A stretch of 64,000 nucleotides of DNA from positions 1 to 64,000 of the forward strand of contig NZ_SMAO01000011.1 in the NCBI RefSeq assembly GCF_004342175.1, read 5' to 3'. Origin of the DNA: Thiobaca trueperi. GTDB taxonomy: Bacteria > Pseudomonadota > Gammaproteobacteria > Chromatiales > Chromatiaceae. Positions within the stretch are counted from its first letter, which is position 1; every line of letters begins with the position of its first letter. Position numbers and translations under genes: made by a program. Below, piece by piece: positions 19,137-28,227 of the stretch. The notes beneath the pieces are model-generated. The model saw only the letters and a list, made by a program, of their open reading frames with translations. It was not told the origin of the DNA and ran no database searches.

Positions 19137-21007
19137 AGCTTTTCCAAATCCTCGATCAACGAAGCGACCTCGATCAGATCGCCCCGCAGCAGTTGAAATT
19201 CCAGGGCGCCCGCCAGGCGGGTCAGCTCCGGCATGCCGAAGTTCGTCCCGACGCCCTTGATCTGATGGGCCTGAACGCGCAGGGTTTTCCAGTCCTGCGT
19301 CATGCGTGCATTACGGATGATCGCCATGCGCGCCGGCAGCTCGGCCAGGAATGCGGCATGCAGGCGTTGCAGTTCAGGGTCGTCATCCGGGATGCCGCCG
19401 GTCAGATCCGGCGTGGACTGAGCCGATTCGCCGGGCGGCAGATAGTGTGCCAGCATTTGAAAAAAGGCATCCAGATTGATGGGTTTCGACAGATAGGCAT
19501 TGCAGCCCGCCGCCAGTGCCGCCTCGATATCAGACTGGGCGACATTGGCGCTGAGCGCCACGATCGGTTGATCGAAGCCGGTCAGCCGCAGCAGAGTCGT
19601 GGCGTCGAATCCATCCATGACCGGCATCTGCATATCCATCAGGACCAGATCGAATGCCTCCAACTGCGCCTTTTCGACTGCGTCCTGACCGTTTTCAGCG
19701 ATCACGGGCTGGAGCCCGCAGCGCCGGACATACAGTGAAATCAGATCCTGATTGGCCCGATTGTCGTCCGCTACCAGCACTTTGCCCATGAGCGCCAGCG
19801 GACGGGTCGCCCGGATCGGACGCGCCGCATAGGCGGCGTCGAAGGACTGATTGTCCCAGACCAGATTCTCCGCCGCCTCCGGGCCGGTCGCCAGCGTCGC
19901 CACGAACATTGACCCCAGCCCCAGGGTGCTCGTTACCTGAATGTTGCCGCCCAGGAGTTCGGCCAGTTCTTTGGCGATGGACAGCCCAAGACCGGTGCCG
20001 CCGAAACGCCGGGTGGTGGAACTGTCACCCTGCGCAAAGGGCTCGAACAGGGTCGTGAGTCGGTCTTCCGCGATGCCGATGCCGGTATCCTGCACCGCAA
20101 TCACCAGCTGCTCCAGTTCCGGGTTGAAGCTCACGATCAGACGCACCGTGCCGGTTTCGGTGAACTTGATGGCATTGTCCAGCAGATTGATGAGAATCTG
20201 TCTGACACGGGTTGGATCGGTGCGGATACGCAGGGGTAGAGGCGGGAGGTAATGCACCTCGAGTTCGAGGCTTCTGTCCTCATCGATTTTCGCCCGCGCA
20301 AGTTCCACCATTCCCGCCAGCAGGTCAGGCAGATAGGTCTCCAGATATTCCAGCTCGATCCGGTTGGCCTTGACCTTGGACAAATCCAGAATGTCATTCA
20401 CCAGCGACTGCAAATGGCGACCGTTGCGGATAATGGTATCCACGGCATGGGCGCGCTCGGCCAGTGTCTGACGGCTGTCGATCATGGACTCGGCAAAACC
20501 GATGATGGCGGTCAGGGGCGTGCGGATCTCGTGACTCATATTGGCCAGAAACCGCGCCTTGGCGTGCGCGGCGTCTTCGGCCGCCTGCCGGGCCTCTTCC
20601 AGTTCCTGCTCGCGTTTCGCCTGACTCAGATCAGTGAACACGGCCAGATAATGCTGCGTTTCTCCCTGCTCATCGCGGATCGCCTGAATGGTGAGCCATT
20701 CGGGATAGATTTCGCCATTCTTGCGGCGATTCCACACCTCACCGCGCCAGTACCCTTGATCCATCAGGCTTTGCCACATCTGCTGATAAAAAACCAGCGG
20801 ATGACGCCCGGACTTGAAGATGCCGGGATTGTGGCCTTTCACCTCCTCCTCGGTATAGCCGGTGATGCGGGTAAAGGCCGGATTGGCTGCCAGGATACGC
20901 GGCGTCGTATCGGTGACGATCATTCCCTCGCCGATCAGTGCGAACATCGATTCAGCCGACTGGCAGAGGCATTGCCTAAGTCTGTCGTCACGGCGGGCGT
21001 CGCTCAT
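19124..21007 (-). CDS. Cytoplasmic hybrid histidine kinase: PAS-HisKA-HATPase-REC-Hpt
   Basis: About 627 residues with no membrane segment. The PAS domain (IVTDTTPRILAANPAFTRI) is followed by PAC, HisKA with phospho-His in LANMSHEIRTPLTAI, HATPase (LINLLDNAIKF, GGTGLGLSI), REC with Asp in LVLMDMQMPVMDG, and C-terminal Hpt with His in VQAHQIKGVGTNFG. This is a complete internal phosphorelay. ATG at 21007 follows AGAGG; a start at 21025 would overlap the zapE stop. It is coupled to the REC gene at 18465-19136, its likely output. Confidence 0.92.
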   Translation of the reverse strand: MSDARRDDRLRQCLCQSAESMFALIGEGMIVTDTTPRILAANPAFTRITGYTEEEVKGHNPGIFKSGRHPLVFYQQMWQSLMDQGYWRGEVWNRRKNGEIYPEWLTIQAIRDEQGETQHYLAVFTDLSQAKREQELEEARQAAEDAAHAKARFLANMSHEIRTPLTAIIGFAESMIDSRQTLAERAHAVDTIIRNGRHLQSLVNDILDLSKVKANRIELEYLETYLPDLLAGMVELARAKIDEDRSLELEVHYLPPLPLRIRTDPTRVRQILINLLDNAIKFTETGTVRLIVSFNPELEQLVIAVQDTGIGIAEDRLTTLFEPFAQGDSSTTRRFGGTGLGLSIAKELAELLGGNIQVTSTLGLGSMFVATLATGPEAAENLVWDNQSFDAAYAARPIRATRPLALMGKVLVADDNRANQDLISLYVRRCGLQPVIAENGQDAVEKAQLEAFDLVLMDMQMPVMDGFDATTLLRLTGFDQPIVALSANVAQSDIEAALAAGCNAYLSKPINLDAFFQMLAHYLPPGESAQSTPDLTGGIPDDDPELQRLHAAFLAELPARMAIIRNARMTQDWKTLRVQAHQIKGVGTNFGMPELTRLAGALEFQLLRGDLIEVASLIEDLEKLWPS

Positions 21008-21021
21008 CGGATCCTCTGTCA

Positions 21022-22107
21022 TCATGGGGTCGCGCCATCAGGCATTGCCGTAGCGAGATAGGCCGTCGATTGCATCTCGATCAGCCGGCTCACCAGCCGC
21101 TCATGGGCGAAGTCGATCAGACCCCCGCCATAAAGCTGTTGAACAGGTGCCGCCGCCGAGAGCACGAGCTTGATGCGCTGGTCATAGAATTCATCGACCA
21201 GATGGAGAAAGCGCCGGGCGGCGGCATCCTGTTGCGGACCCAGCACAGGCACGCCTGACAGCAGGACCGTATGGAATTCCTGGGCGATCTCGATATAGTC
21301 AGAGGCCGAGCGCGCCGTTCCGCAGAGCGCCGCAAAATCGAACCAGACCACGTCCATGCCGAGCCGGCGCACGGCAATCGTCCGGCCATTGACCTGAATC
21401 GCGCTGGATGCGACCTCATGACCGCCGGTGAGCCGCTCGAAATAGGCTGCCAGGTCGATGATGCCGGTATCGTCCTCCAGAAAAAAAACACCTGCCTGGG
21501 TCAGGGTACGCAGGCGATAATCGATGCCGCCGTCCAGTTCGAAGACCTGGGTGTGCGCCTTGAGCAGATCGATGGCGGGCAGAAACAACTGTCGCTGCAA
21601 ACCGTTGCGATACAGTTCGTCGGGCCGGGTGTTGGCGGTCGTGACCAGGGTCATGCCGCGCGCGAAGAGCGCCCGCAGCAGACCGTGCAGGATCATGGCG
21701 TCGGTGATGTCGGTGACCAGGAACTCGTCCAGACAGAGCACCCGCACCTCCTTGCGCAGCCGGTCGGCGACGATCTCCAGCGGATCCGGCTGCTTGGGCA
21801 GCGTGGACATCACACCATGCACCTCGCGCATGAAATGATGAAAATGGATGCGTCGCTTGTCGGGGAGCGGCAGACCCTCAGCAAACCAGTCCATGAGGTA
21901 GGTCTTGCCGCGCCCGACGCCGCCCCATAGATAAAGCCCGCGCACCGGAGGTGGCCGGGAGAAACCTGTCCTGACCTGTTCCCAGAGTCCGCGACGCGGC
22001 GACGGCTCGTTGAGCAGCCGCTGATGCAGGGTGAGCAGCAGATCGCCCGCCTCCCGCTGTGCCTCATCGCGTGGCTGAAATGGGATCGTGGAACTGCTTT
22101 GATTCAT
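21022..22107 (-). CDS. zapE: Cell division protein ZapE (AFG1-like ATPase)
   Basis: A 361-residue P-loop ATPase of the AFG1/ZapE family, which acts on FtsZ rings and is linked to division under stress. Walker A is WGGVGRGKTYLMD; the family segments RIHFHHFMREVH and CLDEFLVTDITDAM are present. Length is normal. ATG at 22107 begins MNQSSSTIPF; upstream codons are not family-like. It runs directly into the hybrid kinase gene and probably shares a transcript. Confidence 0.93.
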   Translation of the reverse strand: MNQSSSTIPFQPRDEAQREAGDLLLTLHQRLLNEPSPRRGLWEQVRTGFSRPPPVRGLYLWGGVGRGKTYLMDWFAEGLPLPDKRRIHFHHFMREVHGVMSTLPKQPDPLEIVADRLRKEVRVLCLDEFLVTDITDAMILHGLLRALFARGMTLVTTANTRPDELYRNGLQRQLFLPAIDLLKAHTQVFELDGGIDYRLRTLTQAGVFFLEDDTGIIDLAAYFERLTGGHEVASSAIQVNGRTIAVRRLGMDVVWFDFAALCGTARSASDYIEIAQEFHTVLLSGVPVLGPQQDAAARRFLHLVDEFYDQRIKLVLSAAAPVQQLYGGGLIDFAHERLVSRLIEMQSTAYLATAMPDGATP

Positions 22108-22238
22108 TGTGGACGCCCAGATAATGTGACCACCAGACGCTGTCGATCCGTGACAGCGATGACGCTTTTGCATAGCATGCTAACCATCCTGCGACACCGG
22201 TCATCACCGGCACGCATCCGCCCCCGAGAAACCGATTC

Positions 22239-22574
22239 ATGTTCAATAAAATCAAGCGTTTTTTGACCTCGCTCTTCCTGCCGGTCGATGCCGGTCGGCG
22301 CGGCGACTGCAACCGCTGCGGCGACTGCTGCAAGCTGCCCTATCCCTGCCCCTTTCTGCAATTCGATGCGGAAGGCTTGAGCCGCTGCGCCGTCTATCAC
22401 CTGCGTCCACCCAGTTGCCGTAAATATCCGCGCATCGCGGCGGAGAATCTGACCACGCAGACCTGCGGCTTCTATTTCGTTGTGCCGGAGCCGGTCAGCC
22501 ATCGTGTGCCGCCCCCCGTCTTTGAGCCGGCGCCCATTCAGGCAAAGATCTGGGCGACGGAAAAAACGGGATAA
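22239..22574 (+). CDS. YkgJ-family cysteine-cluster protein
   Basis: A 111-residue protein with the CNRCGDCC cluster, further cysteines in YPCPF and LSRCAVYHLRPPSCRKYP, and a final QTCGF. This is the CxxCxxCC (YkgJ, formerly UPF0153) family, thought to bind zinc or an Fe-S cluster; its role is not established. It has a hydrophobic N-terminal stretch but no clear cleavage site. It is divergent from zapE and convergent with the aminotransferase. Confidence 0.82.
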   Translation: MFNKIKRFLTSLFLPVDAGRRGDCNRCGDCCKLPYPCPFLQFDAEGLSRCAVYHLRPPSCRKYPRIAAENLTTQTCGFYFVVPEPVSHRVPPPVFEPAPIQAKIWATEKTG

Positions 22575-22600
22575 CCGACCAGACATCCGGACGCCCGGCG

Positions 22601-23806
22601 TCAGCCTGACACGCCGCCGGACAGATAGTCACCGAGTCGCCGGATGCCTTCGTCCAGCTCGTGCAGATCGCGCGTGTAGGCGAAGCGGACATGACGCCCC
22701 GCCGCCAGCGCGCCGAAATCCTGACCGGGGGTGACGGCGACGCCGGCCTCTGTGAGCAGCCGGGTCGCGAAGTCCATCGCGTCCAGCGTGACCTGTGGGG
22801 GCAGCCCGGCGTAGAGATAAAAGGCGCCGGCGGGACGATTGGGGATGACAAAGCCGAGTTCGCGCAGCGCCGGCAATAACCGGTCGCGCCGCTCCCGGAA
22901 GGTCTCTCGCCGTTCCTCAATGATCGCGAGTGTCTCCGCGTCGAAAGCGGCCAGCGCCGCGTGTTGTGCGGGTGTATTGGTGGCGATGAAGAGATTCTGC
23001 GCCAGACGTTCCATCAACTCCACTGACGCATCGGGAGCGGCGATCCAGCCGACCCGCCAGCCGGTCATGCCGAAATATTTCGAGAAACTGTTGATGACAT
23101 AGAGATCACGCGATTCGAGCGCGAGCGCGGTCTCATCGCACGCCTCGTAGATCAGCCCTTGATAGATCTCATCAACGATCAGCGCCGCCCCGCGTGCGCG
23201 ACAGAGCGCATGGAGCCCGGCCAGCGTGTCCGCGCTCAGAACCGATCCGGTGGGATTGGCGGGCGAGGCGACAACCACCGCACGGATTCCCGGCGTCCAG
23301 GCTGCCGCCGCACGCGCGGCGGTCAACTGGAAATCATCCTCCGGCCCCAGCGGCGCCGCGACCGGCTCGACGCCCATCAGCCGCAGCACCTGTCGATAGC
23401 AGGGATAGGAGGGATCGCCGATCAGCACCCGGTCGCCCGGCTCCAGCAGCGCGGCGAACACCAGTTGCAGCGCCCCGGACGCGCCGGGCGTCACCAGAAT
23501 CCGCGTCGGCGCGACCGTCACCCGATAGCGTTGCCCATAATAGTCCGCGATGGCCTGGCGCAATGCCGGCAGACCCGCCGCTGGCGTGTAATGGGTCTGT
23601 CCCGCCGCGAGCGCCCGCTGTCCCGCCACCAGGATCGGCGACGGGGTCGGGAAATCCGGCTCGCCGATCTCCAGATGGACGATGGAGCGCCCGGCGGCCT
23701 CCAGGTCGCGCGCCTGGGCCAGCAGACGCATCACATGAAAGGGTTCGACCGCCTCGGCGCGTGGCGCGAAACGACGGTGGCCGATCCCCTCGACACCGGA
23801 ATGCAT
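22601..23806 (-). CDS. Pyridoxal-phosphate aminotransferase, class I/II
   Basis: A 401-residue fold-type I PLP enzyme. The PLP lysine is in NSFSKYFGMTGWRVGW, with the substrate-binding EIGEPDFPTP near the start, ASPANPTGSVL and VDEIYQGL. It resembles aspartate/alanine-type aminotransferases that use 2-oxoglutarate; the exact amino acid cannot be told. The open frame extends 64 codons upstream, including two other ATGs (23893, 23878), so the start is uncertain; 23806 gives the family length. Single gene. Confidence 0.88.
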   Translation of the reverse strand: MHSGVEGIGHRRFAPRAEAVEPFHVMRLLAQARDLEAAGRSIVHLEIGEPDFPTPSPILVAGQRALAAGQTHYTPAAGLPALRQAIADYYGQRYRVTVAPTRILVTPGASGALQLVFAALLEPGDRVLIGDPSYPCYRQVLRLMGVEPVAAPLGPEDDFQLTAARAAAAWTPGIRAVVVASPANPTGSVLSADTLAGLHALCRARGAALIVDEIYQGLIYEACDETALALESRDLYVINSFSKYFGMTGWRVGWIAAPDASVELMERLAQNLFIATNTPAQHAALAAFDAETLAIIEERRETFRERRDRLLPALRELGFVIPNRPAGAFYLYAGLPPQVTLDAMDFATRLLTEAGVAVTPGQDFGALAAGRHVRFAYTRDLHELDEGIRRLGDYLSGGVSG

Positions 23807-24094
23807 CCGGTCGAGCACCGCCAGATCGCCCCGGGCCTGTTCGCCCGGATCACCGACCAGCGCCTTGAATCCGCACATGCAACGACTCCACATGGTGTGA
23901 GCGGCCTGCACGTCATGGCCGCGAGCGCGAAGATTACCCGACACGAGACCCCCGCGCATCGTTTGCAATCTGTAATATGGTTGCCCCCCGGACGCCAATC
24001 TGGTACTTAAGGGCGCCTTTCGCGGCGCGGTCTCTTAAAACGGGGTGTCCACGCCGCAAGCGTTCCACAAAAACAGAGCCTTCGGGAGACATCA

Positions 24095-24529
24095 ATGGCC
24101 GAAGCAAGAGCACAAGAAGTCGCGACGTTCGGATTCGCACCCTACAACGCTGACAGTGACGAGGAATACATGAATGCCGCCCAGGAGGAGCATTTCCGCG
24201 CCATCCTCCTGGACTGGAAGCAATCGCTGATGGAAGAGGTGGACCGCACCGTCCATCATATGCAGGATGAGGCGACCAATTTCCCGGATCCCAATGACCG
24301 TGCGACCCAGGAATCCGAATTCAGCCTGGAGCTGCGCACCCGTGACCGGGAACGCAAGCTGATCAAAAAGATCGACGAGGCACTCGACCGCATCGACGAG
24401 CACGAGTACGGCTATTGCGAGGCCTGCGGCGTCGAAATCGGCATCCGGCGTCTGGAGGCGCGACCCACGGCGACCCTCTGCATCGACTGCAAGACGCTCG
24501 ACGAGATCCGCGAAAAGCAGCGCGGCTAA
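24095..24529 (+). CDS. dksA: RNA polymerase-binding factor DksA
   Basis: A 144-residue protein that enters the RNA polymerase secondary channel and, with ppGpp, controls rRNA and amino acid promoters. The coiled-coil region spans about residues 35-100, and the tip [14 protein letters not shown] has the two key aspartates. A four-cysteine zinc finger is in CEACGVEIG...CIDC. ATG at 24095 follows GGGAG. It is followed by gluQ, a common pairing (dksA-gluQ in E. coli). Confidence 0.97.
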   Translation: MAEARAQEVATFGFAPYNADSDEEYMNAAQEEHFRAILLDWKQSLMEEVDRTVHHMQDEATNFPDPNDRATQESEFSLELRTRDRERKLIKKIDEALDRIDEHEYGYCEACGVEIGIRRLEARPTATLCIDCKTLDEIREKQRG

Positions 24530-24589
24530 ACGGCTTCCGCTCTTTGCGCCTTGACGGTTCAAGCTAACGGATGCGGGGCGACTGGTTGA

Positions 24590-25540
24590 ATGCCCGACTC
24601 AGCGCCCGTATCGACCAATGGCTATCGGGGGCGCTTCGCGCCCTCTCCGACCGGTTCACTGCATCTTGGCTCGCTGCTCGCAGCGGTCGCCAGCTACGCC
24701 GATGCCCGCGCCCATCGCGGTGTCTGGCTGGTGCGCCTGGAAGACCTGGATCGCCCGCGTGAGGTGCCGGGCGCGGCTGACGACATCCTGCGCACGCTCT
24801 ACGCCTTCGGTTTCCGCTGGGACGAACCGGTCGTCTTCCAGCGTGATCGCACGCACGCCTACCAGGCCGCGCTGGATCGACTCACGGCACTGGGTCTGAC
24901 CTATCCCTGCGGATGCAGCCGCGCCGAGATTGCCCGGCTCGGCCCGCCCGGCATCGATGGCCCCATCTATCCCGGTACCTGCCGTGGCGGACTTCCGCAC
25001 GGACGCCATCCACGCACCATCCGCTGCCGCACCGATACGCAGCGCATCGATTTCAGCGACCGGATTCAGGGCATGCAGAGTCAGGTCGTCGGAGACAGCA
25101 TCGGCGATTTCGTCCTGCGTCGCGCCGATGGGATTCACGCCTATCAGCTCGCTGTTATCATTGATGACGCCTGGCAGCGGGTGACGCATGTGGTGCGCGG
25201 GGCGGATCTCCTGCTCTCGACGCCCCGCCAGATTCTGCTTCAGCAGGCACTGGGACTGCCTCAGCCGGATTATGCCCATGTGCCGCTGCTGGTGGATGAC
25301 GCCGGACGGAAACTCAGCAAATCGCTCGCCGCCGCGCCGGTCGATCCGTCCAGTCCGCTCGCGGTGCTGAAACGGGTGTGGACACTGCTGGGTCAGGAGC
25401 CGCCGCGCTCAGATTGCTCGCTCAGTGCATTCTGGCAGCAGGCCATCGCCCGATGGCGGATTGAACGGGTGCCGGCCAGCTCGATGCTTCATTTTCAGCT
25501 CGAACGGACTGAACGCCATGATCAATATCAAGTGGGATGA
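24590..25540 (+). CDS. gluQ: Glutamyl-Q tRNA(Asp) synthetase
   Basis: A 316-residue GluRS paralogue without the anticodon-binding domain. It attaches glutamate to queuosine at position 34 of tRNA-Asp. It has the class I signatures SPTGSLHLGSL (HIGH-like) and GRKLSKSLA (KMSKS-like), and cysteines in YPCGCSRAE. It is 60 bp downstream of dksA, as in E. coli, and likely in the same transcript. Its 3' end overlaps the start of the hemerythrin gene. Confidence 0.95.
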   Translation: MPDSAPVSTNGYRGRFAPSPTGSLHLGSLLAAVASYADARAHRGVWLVRLEDLDRPREVPGAADDILRTLYAFGFRWDEPVVFQRDRTHAYQAALDRLTALGLTYPCGCSRAEIARLGPPGIDGPIYPGTCRGGLPHGRHPRTIRCRTDTQRIDFSDRIQGMQSQVVGDSIGDFVLRRADGIHAYQLAVIIDDAWQRVTHVVRGADLLLSTPRQILLQQALGLPQPDYAHVPLLVDDAGRKLSKSLAAAPVDPSSPLAVLKRVWTLLGQEPPRSDCSLSAFWQQAIARWRIERVPASSMLHFQLERTERHDQYQVG

Positions 25541-25934
25541 AAAATATTCAGTTGGACATGCGCGGATCGATCACGAGCATCAGGTTTTCGTCGATCTGAT
25601 CATCAATGTCTCGCGCGCGGAAGATCGGCACTCATCGAAAGACCGTGTCATGCGTCTCCTGGTCGAGTTGAGGAAATACGCCGAATTTCATTTCTACAGC
25701 GAAGAAAATATCATGCTCGATCATGATTTCCCGGAATATGAGACGCACAGACAGGAACATATCAGACTGCTGTGCGAGCTTGACCGGCGGTTTCATGACT
25801 ATCGGCTCGATGCCGCGACCTTAAGCGAGCTTGTCGATTTCCTGTTTCAGTGGTTTGCCCTGCACACCACCTGCTCGGATAAAAAACTGGCGCATCACAT
25901 TGCATCCACCGGGGAGCACACGCCTTCTTCATGA
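25518..25934 (+). CDS. Bacteriohemerythrin
   Basis: A 138-residue single-domain hemerythrin with a di-iron site that reversibly binds O2. Ligand pattern: the first His in SVGHARIDHEHQ, then EFHFYSEE, YETHRQEH and the C-terminal LHTTCSDKKL (H-x4-D). ATG at 25518 lies inside the 3' end of gluQ, so the two are coupled. In a microaerophilic or phototrophic sulfur bacterium it could carry or sense oxygen. It ends about 50 bp before the convergent heme oxygenase gene. Confidence 0.92.
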   Translation: MINIKWDEKYSVGHARIDHEHQVFVDLIINVSRAEDRHSSKDRVMRLLVELRKYAEFHFYSEENIMLDHDFPEYETHRQEHIRLLCELDRRFHDYRLDAATLSELVDFLFQWFALHTTCSDKKLAHHIASTGEHTPSS

Positions 25935-25984
25935 GATTGTGCCTTCTGCGCGATCCGGGCGCAGACGGCTTTTCCAGGAAGCGT

Positions 25985-26590
25985 TCATGATTTGCCAGGA
26001 TGGCTCTGATACGCATCCAGGTAGCGTTGAATCGCCGCGAACATCGAGATCGCGGTTGCACAGGCGATCTCCTGCTCGTCAGCCGGACAATGCGCTTCGG
26101 CAAACTCAAGAAACTCATCCCATCGCTGGTGCGACAGACTTCCGTAGCCGCTGAAAAAGGCTGTCGGCAGATTGACCAGCGGGAGTTCCTGAAGGATTCG
26201 CGCAATGACCTGACCGCCACGCTCCGATCCTTCCAGGGTGTAGAGCACGCCAACCAGGGCGCCGACCGATTGCGGGACCGGGAAAAAGTCCACGGCGAGC
26301 CGAATGGGCGTGCGTCCGAGCGCCGCCAGATCAGACTCAAGGGCCGGTATCTGGCGGCGTGGAGAATAATCGAAGGGCAGGGGATGTTTGCCGAGAAACG
26401 CCAGAATGCCCTTTTCGGCATAGGTGTGGACGCCGTGAAGCGCTTCGAGTGCAGCACCATACCCATCTAGCGAGAGACCCGTTCTGACCAGCGGCGCCAG
26501 CAGCGGGTGGTGATCGAGGGCGTGGTGAGGCAGGCGGGTCGCCTGTCGGAGACGACGGTGCAGCTCGGAAGATGATGGGGTACTCGTCAT
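25985..26590 (-). CDS. bphO: Biliverdin-producing heme oxygenase (BphO type)
   Basis: A 201-residue all-helical heme oxygenase that opens heme to biliverdin, releasing CO and iron. The N-terminal histidine-rich helix ATRLPHHALDHHPLL contains the probable proximal heme ligand, and EGSERGGQVIARIL matches the distal-helix glycine motif. It is divergent from the phytochrome gene with only 42 bp between starts, so it almost surely supplies the phytochrome chromophore and is co-regulated. A second role in iron release from heme is less likely, as no heme-uptake genes are near. Confidence 0.9.
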   Translation of the reverse strand: MTSTPSSSELHRRLRQATRLPHHALDHHPLLAPLVRTGLSLDGYGAALEALHGVHTYAEKGILAFLGKHPLPFDYSPRRQIPALESDLAALGRTPIRLAVDFFPVPQSVGALVGVLYTLEGSERGGQVIARILQELPLVNLPTAFFSGYGSLSHQRWDEFLEFAEAHCPADEQEIACATAISMFAAIQRYLDAYQSHPGKS

Positions 26591-26618
26591 GTTCACTGCC
26601 TGGTGTGGTATCGAATTC

Positions 26619-26632
26619 AGTCGCGATTTAAG
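26619..26632 (+). repeat. Half-copy of the repeat end at the bphP start
   Basis: AGTCGCGATTTAAG lies directly before ATG at 26633 and resembles the CGCGGTTTAA end of the dispersed repeat (compare GCAGTTTAAG before bamE and GTCGCGATTTAAA at 8660). No left half is visible, so this may be a remnant or chance. Confidence 0.35.
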
Positions 26633-28222
26633 ATGTCCGGCAACCCGATCCAAACCCCAGGTACGGCCTCCATGAGCGAGCTTTCACGGCAAGGGTTTCT
26701 GACCGAATGCGAGCGCGAGCAGTTGCATCATGCGCAGGCGATCCAGCCCAATGGTGCGCTGCTTGGCGGGATGACGGGCGATTCCCGGCTGCGGTTTGCG
26801 AGCGTCAATCTCGCCGACTGGATCGGCTATCCGGCCGAGGCGGCCTTGGGGCGGTCACTGGTCGAACTCTTGCCGGATTTTCCGCCATCGACCGACATCC
26901 CGGCCGATGCCTGGATGCATCCCGCCACCGGCAAGAGACTCTATCCGGATCTGTGCAGCGGTCCTCGCGGCAGCCTGGACGGACTGCTCTCCTGCAACGG
27001 GCGCAACTGGCTGCTGGAGCTGGAGACCGCGCTGCCTGCCTCACAGCAACGGGAAGCCTACCGTCCGGTGACGCATCGTCTCTATCGGATGCCTTATACG
27101 GAGACCGACTGGACGCGCTACTGTCAGTATCTGGCAGACGAGCTGCGTGTCGCAAGCGGTTTCGAGCGTGTCATGATCTATCGCTTTCGTGACGATGGCT
27201 GTGGCGAAGTCATCAGCGAAAGTCTCATCGACGGACTCGCCCCGTATCTTGGATTGCGCTATCCGGCCTCGGATATTCCGCAGATTGCGCGGCAGATCTA
27301 TCTCAGCAATCGTCATCGTCAGATCGCGGATGCGGAGGCAATCCCGGTGCCGATTCTGGCTGACGAGGGCGTGCTGGCGGATCTGACCCTGTCAGACCTG
27401 CGGGCGGTGTCGCCGGTACATCTCGACTATCTGAAGAACATGGGGGTGACGGCGTCGTTGTCGTTTTCGCTCGTGCTGAAGGAACGACTCTGGGGGCTCA
27501 TCGCCTGCCATCACCGCCTGCCGCGCGCCCTGCCCTTGCCGGTACGCGAGCGCTGCGCCGATCTGGCGCAGGTCTTTACGCTGGCCATCAGCGGTTATCA
27601 GAGCACCCGCAGCCTGCTGGATATCGGCCAGAGCGACGACGCCATTGCGCGCCTGATCGATGCGCTGCATCAGACCGATCTCCGCCGGCGGCGCGGCATG
27701 GGTCACGCCGAGGATACTGACCCGATGCTCGGCGAGGCGCTGCTGGCCATGGTTGGCGCGACAGGGGCGGCGCTGGTGGAAGACCGGAGCATCGTGTCTT
27801 TCGGGATCACGCCGGATCGGGCCGCCATCCGTGCCCAGGTCGATTGGCTGCAACGCCAGGTCAGTGCCCCGATTTTTGCCACCCACGCGCTGTCGCTGGT
27901 CTTTCCGCCTGCTGCGGCCTGCGCTGATTGCGCCAGCGGTCTGCTGGCGGTTCGGGTTGGCCGTTTCGCGGAAACGAACGAGCGCGCCTTTCTCTGGTGG
28001 CGTCCGGAACAGCCGCAGGCCGTTTATTGGGCGGGTGATCCGCGTAAGACCAATCTCTTTGATCCGCAACGCCAGATCCTGTCGCCGCGCTCATCCTTCG
28101 AACGCTGGATCGAGACCAGTTCCAGCCACTCGGAACCATGGAGCAACGCCGATCTGCTCTGTGCCAGAAAATTCCGCAGCCTGGTGCTGCATGACATCTA
28201 TGCCGAGATCCTGCGTCGGTGA
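26633..28222 (+). CDS. bphP: Bacteriophytochrome photosensory core without output domain
   Basis: A 529-residue red/far-red photoreceptor with biliverdin chromophore. The PAS domain has the biliverdin-linking Cys26 in TECEREQLHHAQAIQPNGAL. The GAF domain (about 150-310) has PASDIPQIAR (Asp214-Ile-Pro) and chromophore-pocket histidines in SPVHLDYLKNMG (263) and ACHH (about 293). The PHY domain follows, with the tongue motif PRSSFERW near 490. The protein ends after the PHY helix; there is no histidine kinase or GGDEF, so signal output must be by protein contact. It is divergent from bphO and convergent, 5 bp apart, with the FixJ-type regulator. Start at 26633 lacks a clear Shine-Dalgarno; ATG 26672 is an alternative that removes 13 residues but keeps the cysteine. 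Confidence 0.95.
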   Translation: MSGNPIQTPGTASMSELSRQGFLTECEREQLHHAQAIQPNGALLGGMTGDSRLRFASVNLADWIGYPAEAALGRSLVELLPDFPPSTDIPADAWMHPATGKRLYPDLCSGPRGSLDGLLSCNGRNWLLELETALPASQQREAYRPVTHRLYRMPYTETDWTRYCQYLADELRVASGFERVMIYRFRDDGCGEVISESLIDGLAPYLGLRYPASDIPQIARQIYLSNRHRQIADAEAIPVPILADEGVLADLTLSDLRAVSPVHLDYLKNMGVTASLSFSLVLKERLWGLIACHHRLPRALPLPVRERCADLAQVFTLAISGYQSTRSLLDIGQSDDAIARLIDALHQTDLRRRRGMGHAEDTDPMLGEALLAMVGATGAALVEDRSIVSFGITPDRAAIRAQVDWLQRQVSAPIFATHALSLVFPPAAACADCASGLLAVRVGRFAETNERAFLWWRPEQPQAVYWAGDPRKTNLFDPQRQILSPRSSFERWIETSSSHSEPWSNADLLCARKFRSLVLHDIYAEILRR

Positions 28223-28227
28223 GCAGA

